Assembly (NCBI GenBank): GCA_021323335.1
Contig: JAJTCN010000010.1
Coordinates: 1 to 39,352, forward strand
Origin: Ramlibacter sp.
GTDB lineage: Bacteria > Pseudomonadota > Gammaproteobacteria > Burkholderiales > Burkholderiaceae_C
Length of the DNA: 39,352 nt
Direction of reading: 5' to 3'
Made by a program: the position numbers and the translations under genes. The notes under the pieces are model-generated. The model was not told the DNA's origin. It saw only the letters and a list, made by a program, of their open reading frames with translations, and made no database searches. Of this stretch, positions 17,965 to 24,739 are shown piece after piece (the first letter of the stretch is position 1; each line of letters opens with the position of its first letter).

Positions 17965-18885
17965 ATGCGCATCACCGTCTGCTGCTCCGACACCAAGACC
18001 GCTCCCTGGATCGACGCCTTGCGGGCCGCGCTGCCCGGCGCGACCGTGGAGGAATGGCGGCCCGGCGCGCCGCGGGCCGACCACGCCGTGGTGTGGGCGC
18101 CGCCGCAGCAGTTCCTGGACGAACAGCCGGAGCTGAAAGGCATCTTCAACATCGGCGCCGGCGTCGACGCGCTGATGAAGCTCGCGCTGCCGCGCGACGC
18201 CGTCGTGGTGCGGCTGGACGACGCCGGCATGTCGGTGCAGATGGCGGAGTTCGTCTGCCACGCCGTGATCCGCCATTTCCGCGAACTCGATGCCTACGAG
18301 CGCGACGCGGCGCAGGGCAAGTGGGGTTTCCGCCGGCCGCGGCTGCGGTCGGAATTCCCGGTCGGCGTGATGGGCCTGGGGGTGCTCGGCGCGCGCGTGG
18401 CGCAGGCGCTGGCCGCGTTCGAGTTCCCGGTGCTCGGTTGGAGCCGCAGCGCCAGGGACGTCGAAGGCGTGCGCTGCTTCGCCGGCGAGGCGCAGTTCCA
18501 CAACTTCCTGGCGTCCACGCGCGTGCTGGTCAACCTGCTGCCGCTGACGCCGGACACCGAGAACATCCTGGACCGCGCGACGCTCGGCCGCCTGCAGCCC
18601 GGCGGCTACCTCGTCAACGTGGCCCGCGGGGCGCACCTGGTCGACGCCGACCTGCTGGCCCTGCTGGACAGCGGCCATCTCGCCGGCGCGGCGCTGGACG
18701 TGTTCCGCACCGAGCCGCTGCCGGCGGAACATCCGTTCTGGCGGCACCCGAAAATCACCGTGACGCCGCACACCTCCGCCCGCACCTTGCGCGACGAAAG
18801 CGTGGCCCAGATCGCCCGCAAGATCGCGGCGTTCGAGCGGGGAGAGTCCATCGCCGGTGTGGTCGACCGGAACAAGGGATACTGA
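17965..18885 (+). CDS. ghrA: glyoxylate/hydroxypyruvate reductase A-type 2-hydroxyacid dehydrogenase
   Basis: A 306-residue NAD(P)-dependent D-2-hydroxyacid dehydrogenase. The nucleotide motif is GVMGLGVLG (134-142). Catalytic residues are Arg221 (NVARGAHLV), Glu250 (DVFRTEPLP) and His269 (TPHTSA). The short N-terminus (FNIGAGVDALM) and WGFRRPRLRSEFPVG fit the GhrA group, which reduces glyoxylate and hydroxypyruvate. It begins a plus-strand operon: HMG-CoA lyase starts seven bases after its stop. No ATG lies closer to the divergent hydrolase; the start at 17965 gives the normal family length. The role beside the CoA catabolism genes is unclear. Confidence 0.88.
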   Translation: MRITVCCSDTKTAPWIDALRAALPGATVEEWRPGAPRADHAVVWAPPQQFLDEQPELKGIFNIGAGVDALMKLALPRDAVVVRLDDAGMSVQMAEFVCHAVIRHFRELDAYERDAAQGKWGFRRPRLRSEFPVGVMGLGVLGARVAQALAAFEFPVLGWSRSARDVEGVRCFAGEAQFHNFLASTRVLVNLLPLTPDTENILDRATLGRLQPGGYLVNVARGAHLVDADLLALLDSGHLAGAALDVFRTEPLPAEHPFWRHPKITVTPHTSARTLRDESVAQIARKIAAFERGESIAGVVDRNKGY

Positions 18886-18892
18886 GTCCATC

Positions 18893-19801
18893 ATGAAATT
18901 ACCGAGCCAGGTCAAGCTCGTCGACGTCGGCCCCCGCGACGGCTTGCAGAACGAGAAAGAGCCCGTGCCGGCCGCGGTGAAGATCGAGCTGGTGCACCGC
19001 CTGCAGGACGCCGGCCTGAAGGAGATCGAGGTCACCAGCTTCGTCTCGCCCAAGTGGGTGCCGCAGATGGCGGACGCGGCCGAGGTGATGGCGGGCATCC
19101 GCCGCCGGCCCGGCGTGCGCTACTCGGTGCTGACGCCCAACATGAAGGGCTTCGAGGCGGCGCTCGCATCGCGTCCGGACGAAGTGGTGGTGTTCGGCGC
19201 CGCCAGCGAGGCGTTCAGCCAGCGCAACATCAACTGCTCGATCGCGGAGAGCATCGAACGCTTCGCGCCCGTGGTGGAGGCGGCGCGCGGCAAGGGCATC
19301 CACGTGCGGGGGGTGATCTCGGTCGCCGTCGGCTGCCCCTACCAGGGCGAGGTGAGCCCCGGGGGCGTGGAACTGGTGGCGCGGCTGATGAAGCAGATCG
19401 GCGTGCAGCACTGCGGCGTGGCCGACACCATCGGCGTCGGCACGCCGCGCAAGGTGCAGGCGGCGATGGAAGCGGCGTTGAAGCACTTCGCGATCGACGA
19501 CCTCTCGGGCCATTTCCACGACACCTACGGCCAGGCGCTGGTGAACACCATGGCCTGCCTGGAGATGGGCATCTGGCAGTACGACACTTCGGTGGCGGGA
19601 CTGGGCGGCTGCCCTTACGCCAAGGGAGCCACCGGCAACGTGGCCACCGAGGATGTGGTGTACCTGCTGCACGGCATGGGCATGGACACCGGCATCGACC
19701 TGGACAAGCTGATCGACGCCGGCAAGTACATCAGTGACTTCCTCGGCCGCAAACCGAATTCGCGCGCGGCGACGGCGCTGTTGAACAAGAGGGCCGCATG
19801 A
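18893..19801 (+). CDS. liuE: hydroxymethylglutaryl-CoA lyase
   Basis: A 302-residue TIM-barrel lyase that splits 3-hydroxy-3-methylglutaryl-CoA into acetyl-CoA and acetoacetate, the last step of leucine breakdown. DVGPRDGLQNE at 11-21 carries the catalytic Arg15/Asp16. Metal ligands His207 and His209 are in GHFHDTYGQ. The signature SVAGLGGCPYAKGATGN holds catalytic Cys240. I start at ATG 18893; an upstream in-frame start at 18857 would lie inside ghrA. It is separated from the carboxylase operon by two genes but completes the same pathway. Its TGA overlaps the next gene's ATG (ATGA). Confidence 0.95.
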   Translation: MKLPSQVKLVDVGPRDGLQNEKEPVPAAVKIELVHRLQDAGLKEIEVTSFVSPKWVPQMADAAEVMAGIRRRPGVRYSVLTPNMKGFEAALASRPDEVVVFGAASEAFSQRNINCSIAESIERFAPVVEAARGKGIHVRGVISVAVGCPYQGEVSPGGVELVARLMKQIGVQHCGVADTIGVGTPRKVQAAMEAALKHFAIDDLSGHFHDTYGQALVNTMACLEMGIWQYDTSVAGLGGCPYAKGATGNVATEDVVYLLHGMGMDTGIDLDKLIDAGKYISDFLGRKPNSRAATALLNKRAA

Positions 19802-20286
19802 GCGGTGACCTGCCCGAAGGCATGCAGCGCGTCGCGCGCGTGCTGCGCGACCACGGCCATCCCCATTCGCCGGTGATGCTGGACGACGCCGCGCGCACGG
19901 CGCAGCAGGCCGCCGACGCCCTGGGCGTCCAGGTGGGCCAGATCGCCAAGAGCATCATCTTCCGCCGCAAGGCCGACGACGCGGCGGTGCTGGTCATCGC
20001 CTCGGGCGACCGCCGCGTGGACGAGAAGAAGGTGGACGCCATCGTCGGCAAGACCGGGCGCGCGGACGCCGAGTTCGTCAAGGGCAGGACCGGTTTTTCC
20101 ATCGGCGGCGTGTCCCCCATCGCCCATGCGGTCGCGCCGGTCACGCTGATCGACCGCGAGCTGTTCCGCTTCGACGAGATCTGGGCGGCCGCCGGCCACC
20201 CGCATGGCGTGTTCAAGCTGCGGCCGCAGGACCTGGAGCGCCTGACCGGCGCGCCGGTGGCCGACGTGGTGCAGCAGGCCGGATGA
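19798..20286 (+). CDS. YbaK/EbsC-type aminoacyl-tRNA deacylase
   Basis: A 162-residue single-domain protein of the YbaK/ProX family, which hydrolyses mischarged tRNAs (such as Cys- or Ala-tRNAPro) to protect translation fidelity. The conserved Lys51 lies in GQIAKSIIFR. GFSIGGVSPIAH and VFKLRPQDLERLTGA are further family blocks. It overlaps HMG-CoA lyase and the DUF1289 gene by four bases each (ATGA), so the genes are translated together. The link to amino-acid catabolism is not clear. The specific tRNA substrate cannot be read from the sequence. Confidence 0.9.
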   Translation: MSGDLPEGMQRVARVLRDHGHPHSPVMLDDAARTAQQAADALGVQVGQIAKSIIFRRKADDAAVLVIASGDRRVDEKKVDAIVGKTGRADAEFVKGRTGFSIGGVSPIAHAVAPVTLIDRELFRFDEIWAAAGHPHGVFKLRPQDLERLTGAPVADVVQQAG

Positions 20287-20504
20287 ATTCGGCGCGCGAG
20301 CTGTTGCTGGAAACCGCGCGTGGCGTGGCGAGCGCCGCGCAAGCGCCGTCCCCCTGCATCTCGGTGTGCCGGATGGACGCCGTGACCGGCTGGTGCGAAG
20401 GCTGCTTCCGCACGCTGGACGAGATCGCGGCGTGGGGCATGATGGCCGACGCCGACAAGCGCGCCGTCTGGCAGGCGCTGGTTCTCCGCGCGCAGCAGCC
20501 ATGA
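20283..20504 (+). CDS. DUF1289 domain small cysteine-rich protein
   Basis: A 73-residue protein. The C-terminal two thirds follow the DUF1289 pattern PSPCISVCRMDAVTGWCEGC, then FRTLDEIAAW. Four cysteines in CxxxC...CxxC spacing suggest a small metal or iron-sulfur site; this is inferred. Function of the family is unknown; members in other Proteobacteria are often annotated as putative Fe-S or oxidoreductase-linked proteins. It overlaps both neighbours by four bases (ATGA). Confidence 0.88.
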   Translation: MNSARELLLETARGVASAAQAPSPCISVCRMDAVTGWCEGCFRTLDEIAAWGMMADADKRAVWQALVLRAQQP

Positions 20505-21139
20505 AGCACATCACCTTCACCTTCGACTTCATCTCGCCCTACGCCTACCTGGCTTTCGAGAAGCTGCCGGTGGCGTTGCAGGGAACGAGCTACACGGTCG
20601 ACTACCGTCCGGTCCTGTTCGCCGGCTTCCTCAAGCACCACGGGCAGCTCGGGCCGGCGGAGATCCCGCCCAAGCGCGACTGGACCTACCGGCAGGTCCT
20701 GTGGCTCGCGCATGCGAACGGCATCCCGCTGCAGATGCCCGCCGCGCATCCCTTCAACCCGCTCGGCTTGCTGCGGCTGGCGCTGGCCTGCGGCAAGGAT
20801 GGCAGCGTGAACCGGCACGTCGCCGAGGCGCTGTTCCGCCATGTGTGGCGCGGCGGCGCCGATGCGGCGGATGCGGCGCGGCTCGCCGCGCTGCAGGCGC
20901 AACTGCAGCCTGCTCGGGATCCCGCGGGCGACGCGGTGAAGGCGGAACTGAAGTCCAACACCGAAGCCGCCATAGCGCGCGGCCTGTTCGGCGTGCCCAC
21001 CTGCGAGGTCGACGGCAAGGCCTTCTGGGGGTTCGACGGCCTCGCGATGCTGCGCGCCTATCTCGATGGCGATGCGTTCTTCACGTCGGGCGCGTGGGAG
21101 CAGGCCGCGGCCGTCGCTGCGGGGCAGACACGGCGCTGA
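20501..21139 (+). CDS. 2-hydroxychromene-2-carboxylate isomerase family (DsbA-fold, GST kappa-like)
   Basis: A 212-residue thioredoxin-fold protein. FDFISPYAYLAFEKLP at the N-terminus (Ser12-Pro13 in place of the CxxC motif), FNPLGLLRLALACG in the helical insert, and RGLFGVPTCEVDGKAFWGFDGL with the cis-Pro loop match the HCCA isomerase/GST kappa family. The named enzyme uses glutathione in naphthalene breakdown; many chromosomal copies have other, unknown substrates. It ends the overlapping chain that starts with HMG-CoA lyase. ATG 20501 overlaps the DUF1289 stop. No naphthalene genes are nearby, so the specific reaction is not assigned. Confidence 0.88.
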   Translation: MKHITFTFDFISPYAYLAFEKLPVALQGTSYTVDYRPVLFAGFLKHHGQLGPAEIPPKRDWTYRQVLWLAHANGIPLQMPAAHPFNPLGLLRLALACGKDGSVNRHVAEALFRHVWRGGADAADAARLAALQAQLQPARDPAGDAVKAELKSNTEAAIARGLFGVPTCEVDGKAFWGFDGLAMLRAYLDGDAFFTSGAWEQAAAVAAGQTRR

Positions 21140-21236
21140 TGCGGGTTTCCCCCTGGTTTGTCAGGCCCTGTTGGTTTGCCGTCAGAGCCGGGTCAGAGCG
21201 CCTCGCCAGAATGCGGGCCTCAGGAGACAGACCAAC

Positions 21237-21386
21237 ATGTGGAAACTCGCCATCGGCTTCGTCGCGTTCGCGGCCCTTTCGCTCTTCGTCATCTTCCAGG
21301 CGGGGGACAAGGTGGACATGAGCGGGGAAAAGCATGGCACGGAGGCGGTCGCGCCGTCCGGCGCCGCCTCCGGCGCCACGCATTGA
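21237..21386 (+). CDS. small single-pass membrane protein
   Basis: A 49-residue protein with one hydrophobic helix (about 4-21: LAIGFVAFAALSLFVIF) followed by a polar Gly/Ser/Ala tail. AGGAG lies about ten bases before ATG 21237, which supports translation. I do not recognise a family. The 97-base region before it, after the isomerase, holds a tandem GTCAGAGC repeat (21181-21188 and 21192-21199) and no gene. Confidence 0.6.
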   Translation: MWKLAIGFVAFAALSLFVIFQAGDKVDMSGEKHGTEAVAPSGAASGATH

Positions 21387-21401
21387 TGCCGCCTGACGGC
21401 A

Positions 21402-21430
21402 TGGCGGCAGCGCGCATTGATGCGCCGCCA
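21402..21430. terminator. possible stem-loop between the small membrane gene and the kinase
   Basis: TGGCGGC pairs with GCCGCCA and an inner GCGCA-TTGA-TGCGC hairpin stacks on it, with a four-base bulge. No T run follows. It could reduce read-through into the kinase gene, but it is weak evidence. Confidence 0.3.
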
Positions 21431-21451
21431 CGGCTGGGCTAGACTTGCCTG

Positions 21452-23107
21452 GTGCGCCCCCGGCCCTTCCAGCTCACGCGCTATTTCACCACCACCAGCC
21501 TGGTGGCTTTCTGCGTGCTGGGCGCGGCGCTGGTCTTCCTGCAGCGCAACGAGGAACGATTCTTCGCGCGCACCCAGGCCGACCAGGCCGCCTTCTTCGC
21601 CAAGGTGCAGGGCGAGCTCCTGCAGGAGCACAAGGAGAATGCCCGGGCCAGCCTGGTCGCGGTGCACGAGGCCGGGCACGTGAACCTGACCCGCGTGTTC
21701 GCCAACGCCTTGTGGGCGTCGCACCTGCAGCCGCTGGTGGCGCAGGCGCAGGCCGTCCCCATCGCCCCCTGCCGGCTGCCGATGCTGGCTCCCGCGGGCG
21801 TCCGCGGCGCGGAGGAGGCGCAGCGGGCTTGCTTCGCCAGGCTGCGCAGCCAGGTCAACGCGCTGCCGGCCTTCGCCAAGGTCGACGGTCCCGTGCGCAG
21901 CCTGATGCGCACCACCAACGTGTTCAAGATCAAGGTCTACGACCTGCGCGGCCTGACCGTGTATTCGTCGGAGGCCGTGCAGGTGGGCGAGGACAAGGCG
22001 GACAACGCGGGCTGGAAGGCGGCGGTCGCCGGCAAGGTGGCGAGCGAGCTCGTGCACCGCAACCAGTTCAGCGCGTTCGAAGGCATGGTGAAGGACCGCG
22101 ACCTGATCCAGAGCTACATTCCCGTCGCGGCTCCGGGCGGCGGCGTCGGTGGCGTCTTCGAGATCTATTCCGACGTGACGCCGCTGCTGCAGCAGCTCGA
22201 TGCCGCCGGTGCGCGCAGCGCCGCGGCCGGCGCGCGGCACCGCGACCGCATGCTGGTCGCGGCCCAGTCCAACCAGGAGGCGGTGGAGTCGGCCTCCAAC
22301 CAGCTGCTGCTGACGGTGCTGGCGCTGCTGGCGCTGACCTACGGCGCCCTGCTGTACTTCGTGCGCCGCGGCCAGAAGGTGATCGACCAGGAGTCCCGTG
22401 CCCGGGCGCAGGCGGCCGAGCGCGAGCAGGAATGGCACCGCGAGAAGATGGGAACCATCGGCGCGATGGCGGCGAACATCTCGCACGAGGTGGGCAACCC
22501 GCTGGCGATCATCGCGGGGCTCGCACGCGAGATCCAGCAGTGGCGCGAGCAGCGCCACATCAAGCCGGAGTTCGCCCGCATGATCGTCGAACAGACGGCG
22601 CGCATCTCCGCGCTGACGCAGCGCATCGGTGACTTCGCCCAGCCGGGGCGCGACACGCTGCAGCTGCTGGACGTGAACGACCAGGTGCGCGCGGTCAGCG
22701 ACTTCCTCGGCTTCGACCGCCGCTTCCACGGCACCCCCATCGAGCTGCGGCTCGGCGGCGGCCTGCCGGCCTGCCACGGCGTGCCCGACCACCTGACCGA
22801 AGTGCTGATGGCCCTGCTGCAGGCGCTGGAGCATGCGTGCGACGACTGCCGCACGCCCAGCGGACGCCTGGTGGTCGAAACGTCCTATCTCGAAAGCGTC
22901 GTCACCATCCGCATCAGCGGATTCTGCGGCTATGGACGCGAACGCTGCGAGTTCCCGGCGGCCGACCCGCGCGTCGAGTCGGCGCGGCAGCTCATGGAGG
23001 GCATGGGCGGGCACATCCTGGCCAGCGGCCAGGGTGTCGAAGTGCACCTCATGTGCGCGCCGGGCAATGCCGCGCCGCAGCCCGAGCCGGACGCCGTCAG
23101 CGCTTGA
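21452..23107 (+). CDS. membrane sensor histidine kinase with degenerate ATPase domain
   Basis: A 551-residue protein starting with GTG 21452. Helix 1 is about 13-31 and helix 2 about 285-304, enclosing a periplasmic sensor region of about 250 residues. The phosphoacceptor box ISHEVGNPLAII places His345 after a coiled stretch (SRARAQAAEREQEWHREK). The ATPase domain is odd. The N-box position reads VLMALLQALEHACDD without the usual NAxxA, and the G1 position reads RISGFCGYGRERCEF without DxGxG; no clear G2 box follows, only MGGHILASGQGVEVHL. It may bind ATP poorly and act as a phosphatase or scaffold, or the family may be divergent. No response regulator is adjacent. Its last 11 bases overlap the convergent binding-protein gene. 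Confidence 0.87.
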   Translation: MRPRPFQLTRYFTTTSLVAFCVLGAALVFLQRNEERFFARTQADQAAFFAKVQGELLQEHKENARASLVAVHEAGHVNLTRVFANALWASHLQPLVAQAQAVPIAPCRLPMLAPAGVRGAEEAQRACFARLRSQVNALPAFAKVDGPVRSLMRTTNVFKIKVYDLRGLTVYSSEAVQVGEDKADNAGWKAAVAGKVASELVHRNQFSAFEGMVKDRDLIQSYIPVAAPGGGVGGVFEIYSDVTPLLQQLDAAGARSAAAGARHRDRMLVAAQSNQEAVESASNQLLLTVLALLALTYGALLYFVRRGQKVIDQESRARAQAAEREQEWHREKMGTIGAMAANISHEVGNPLAIIAGLAREIQQWREQRHIKPEFARMIVEQTARISALTQRIGDFAQPGRDTLQLLDVNDQVRAVSDFLGFDRRFHGTPIELRLGGGLPACHGVPDHLTEVLMALLQALEHACDDCRTPSGRLVVETSYLESVVTIRISGFCGYGRERCEFPAADPRVESARQLMEGMGGHILASGQGVEVHLMCAPGNAAPQPEPDAVSA

Positions 23108-24197
23108 ACTTGCCGTCGCTGCCGATGATGGAGAGGTCGGCGAAGTCGAGCCCGGTGTGGTCGGACGTGCTGAAGCTCACCTCCAGCCCGCCGATGTCGA
23201 ACTTGTTCAGGGTCTCGAGCGCCGCGACGACCTTGGCCCGGGTCGGGTTGGGGCCGGCGCGCCGCAGTCCTTCGACCAGCACCTTGGCCGCCGCGTAGCC
23301 TTCCAGCATGGCGGGGCTCAGCTCCACGTTCTTCTCCTTCGCCAGGCCCATCGCTTCCTTGACGAGGCCGTAGGCGATGGAGCGTTCGGCGGGAAACACC
23401 TGGGTGACGATCACGCCGCGGGCGGAGTCGCCCAGGCTCTTCACGAAGCCGGAGGATGCGTTGTTGGACAGGGTCACCACCTGGGCGGCGGAGTTCGCGG
23501 CGCGCAGCGCCTTGACGCCGTCGGCCACCGCGTTGCCTGACGCGACCCAGACCACCGCCTGCGCGTCCTTGCCGGTGATCTCGGGGATCATCTTCTGGTA
23601 GTCGGGCTTCAGGCGGTCGGCCTTGATGACGACCAGGGGCTCGAAGCCCGCTTTCTGGAAGCCCTTGCGCGCGCCTTCCAGGCCGTCGGTGCCGAAGGAG
23701 TCGTCGGCGTAGACGACGGCAATGCGCTTGATGCCCAGCGTGTGCAGGTGCGATACCGCCTTTTCCGCCTCGCGCTGGTAGGTGGCGCGCACGTTGAACA
23801 CGTACTTGTTCACCGGCTGGTGCAGCACCATGGCGCCGGTGGAGGGCGCGATCATCGCCACGCCATGCGCTTCCAGCAGCGGCAGGATGGCCACGCTGTG
23901 CGGCGTGCCGCGCACCAGGAACAGGGCGGTGACGTTCTTCTGTTCGATCAGCACCTTGGCGTTGGCGGCCGCGAGCTTGGCGTCGAACTTGTCGTCCATC
24001 GAGACCAGCTCGATCTTCTGGCCGTTGACGCCGCCCTTGGCGTTGACGTGGTCGAGCCAGAGCCTGGCCCCCTGGGTGGTTTCCTGCACGCCGGCCGCGA
24101 CGATGCCGGTGATGCCGGCCGTCTGGCCGATCAGGATCTGGGCCGACGCCCAGGCGGGGGCCAGGGCGACCAGTGCCGCGCACACATATTTCTTCAA
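23097..24197 (-). CDS. branched-chain amino-acid type ABC transporter substrate-binding protein
   Basis: A 366-residue exported binding protein of the LivJ/Leu-Ile-Val class. It starts with TTG at 24197, strongly supported by GAGGAG seven bases upstream, and has a signal peptide of about 19 residues (ALAPAWASAQ). Blocks include ILIGQTAGITGIVAAGV, GARLWLDHVNAKGGVNGQKI, and LHTLGIKRIAVVYADDSFGTDG. Ligands of this class range from amino acids to amides, urea and aromatic acids, so the substrate is not set. There are no permease or ATPase genes beside it, so it is an orphan. Its end overlaps the kinase end by 11 bases. Confidence 0.93.
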   Translation of the reverse strand: MKKYVCAALVALAPAWASAQILIGQTAGITGIVAAGVQETTQGARLWLDHVNAKGGVNGQKIELVSMDDKFDAKLAAANAKVLIEQKNVTALFLVRGTPHSVAILPLLEAHGVAMIAPSTGAMVLHQPVNKYVFNVRATYQREAEKAVSHLHTLGIKRIAVVYADDSFGTDGLEGARKGFQKAGFEPLVVIKADRLKPDYQKMIPEITGKDAQAVVWVASGNAVADGVKALRAANSAAQVVTLSNNASSGFVKSLGDSARGVIVTQVFPAERSIAYGLVKEAMGLAKEKNVELSPAMLEGYAAAKVLVEGLRRAGPNPTRAKVVAALETLNKFDIGGLEVSFSTSDHTGLDFADLSIIGSDGKFKR

Positions 24198-24269
24198 GTT
24201 TGTCTCCTCAACGACCGCTCGGGGGATGGCGGCTGAGGCAGTGTATTCAGCGCGGCCGGGGCCGACTGT

Positions 24270-24578
24270 TCAGACTTGTGTCAGGAGACGTGCAGGCAAC
24301 ACTTGGCGGAAAAACGGCACAAGCGCGTTGATGCGCTGCACCGCCTGGGCCTGGCAGTGCTGGGTGGAAACGGCCTGGAACACGGCGTCGCGGAGCAGCC
24401 AGAGCTCCTCGGCGCACTCCGCCGTGTGCAGCCGCCAGCGCACGCGGTCCACGTCGAAGCCCTCGCAATCCTCCAGCACCGACAGCAGTTGCTGGCGGAC
24501 GGCGTCGACCCCGGCGGCGGGGGCGCGGAACTGCCATTCGAACGGGCTACTGGGTAGCCAGGTGGACCATGCAGACAT
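24270..24578 (-). CDS. conserved-looking small protein of unknown function
   Basis: A 102-residue protein starting MSAWSTWLPSSPFEWQFRAP, then AVRQQLLSVLEDCEGFDVDR and a helical Glu/Leu-rich stretch (CAEELWLLRDAVFQAVSTQH). It has no signal or membrane segment and a mostly alpha-helical look. Codon use fits real genes. I have a sense that similar short proteins exist in Comamonadaceae, but I cannot name a family. An in-frame ATG at 24650 would add 24 poor-looking residues. It is divergent from the UvrA gene. Two TTGTCCTA octamers on its strand lie 58-88 bases upstream. Confidence 0.65.
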   Translation of the reverse strand: MSAWSTWLPSSPFEWQFRAPAAGVDAVRQQLLSVLEDCEGFDVDRVRWRLHTAECAEELWLLRDAVFQAVSTQHCQAQAVQRINALVPFFRQVLPARLLTQV

Positions 24579-24635
24579 GGGCGTCGGGCAGGAGGATGGG
24601 AAGTCCAAGATGCGGGACCGGATGAGCAGACCTTG

Positions 24636-24666
24636 TAGGACAACTGCCATATCCGTGGTAGGACAA
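24636..24666 (-). promoter_or_regulatory. paired TTGTCCTA octamers in the divergent region
   Basis: TAGGACAA occurs at 24636-24643 and 24659-24666 on plus (TTGTCCTA on minus), 23 bases apart, about two helical turns. The flanks CCTTGT (24631) and ACAAGG (ending 24668) are also inverted. A third copy lies at 3020-3027. The spacing suits a dimeric regulator. The rest of the 161-base region carries TAGAAT at about 24713, a possible -10 element for the UvrA gene, with no clear -35. Confidence 0.4.
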
Positions 24667-24739
24667 GGGTAAGCCCCGACGCCGGGCCGGGTGAGCGCGC
24701 ACTCCCTAGAATATCCGGCCTTGTCTCCAGAAGGCCTCC

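Noticed and set aside
20501-21139. Naphthalene degradation gene nahD
   Set aside because: The family match is good but no aromatic degradation genes are nearby; the family is widely used for other reactions.
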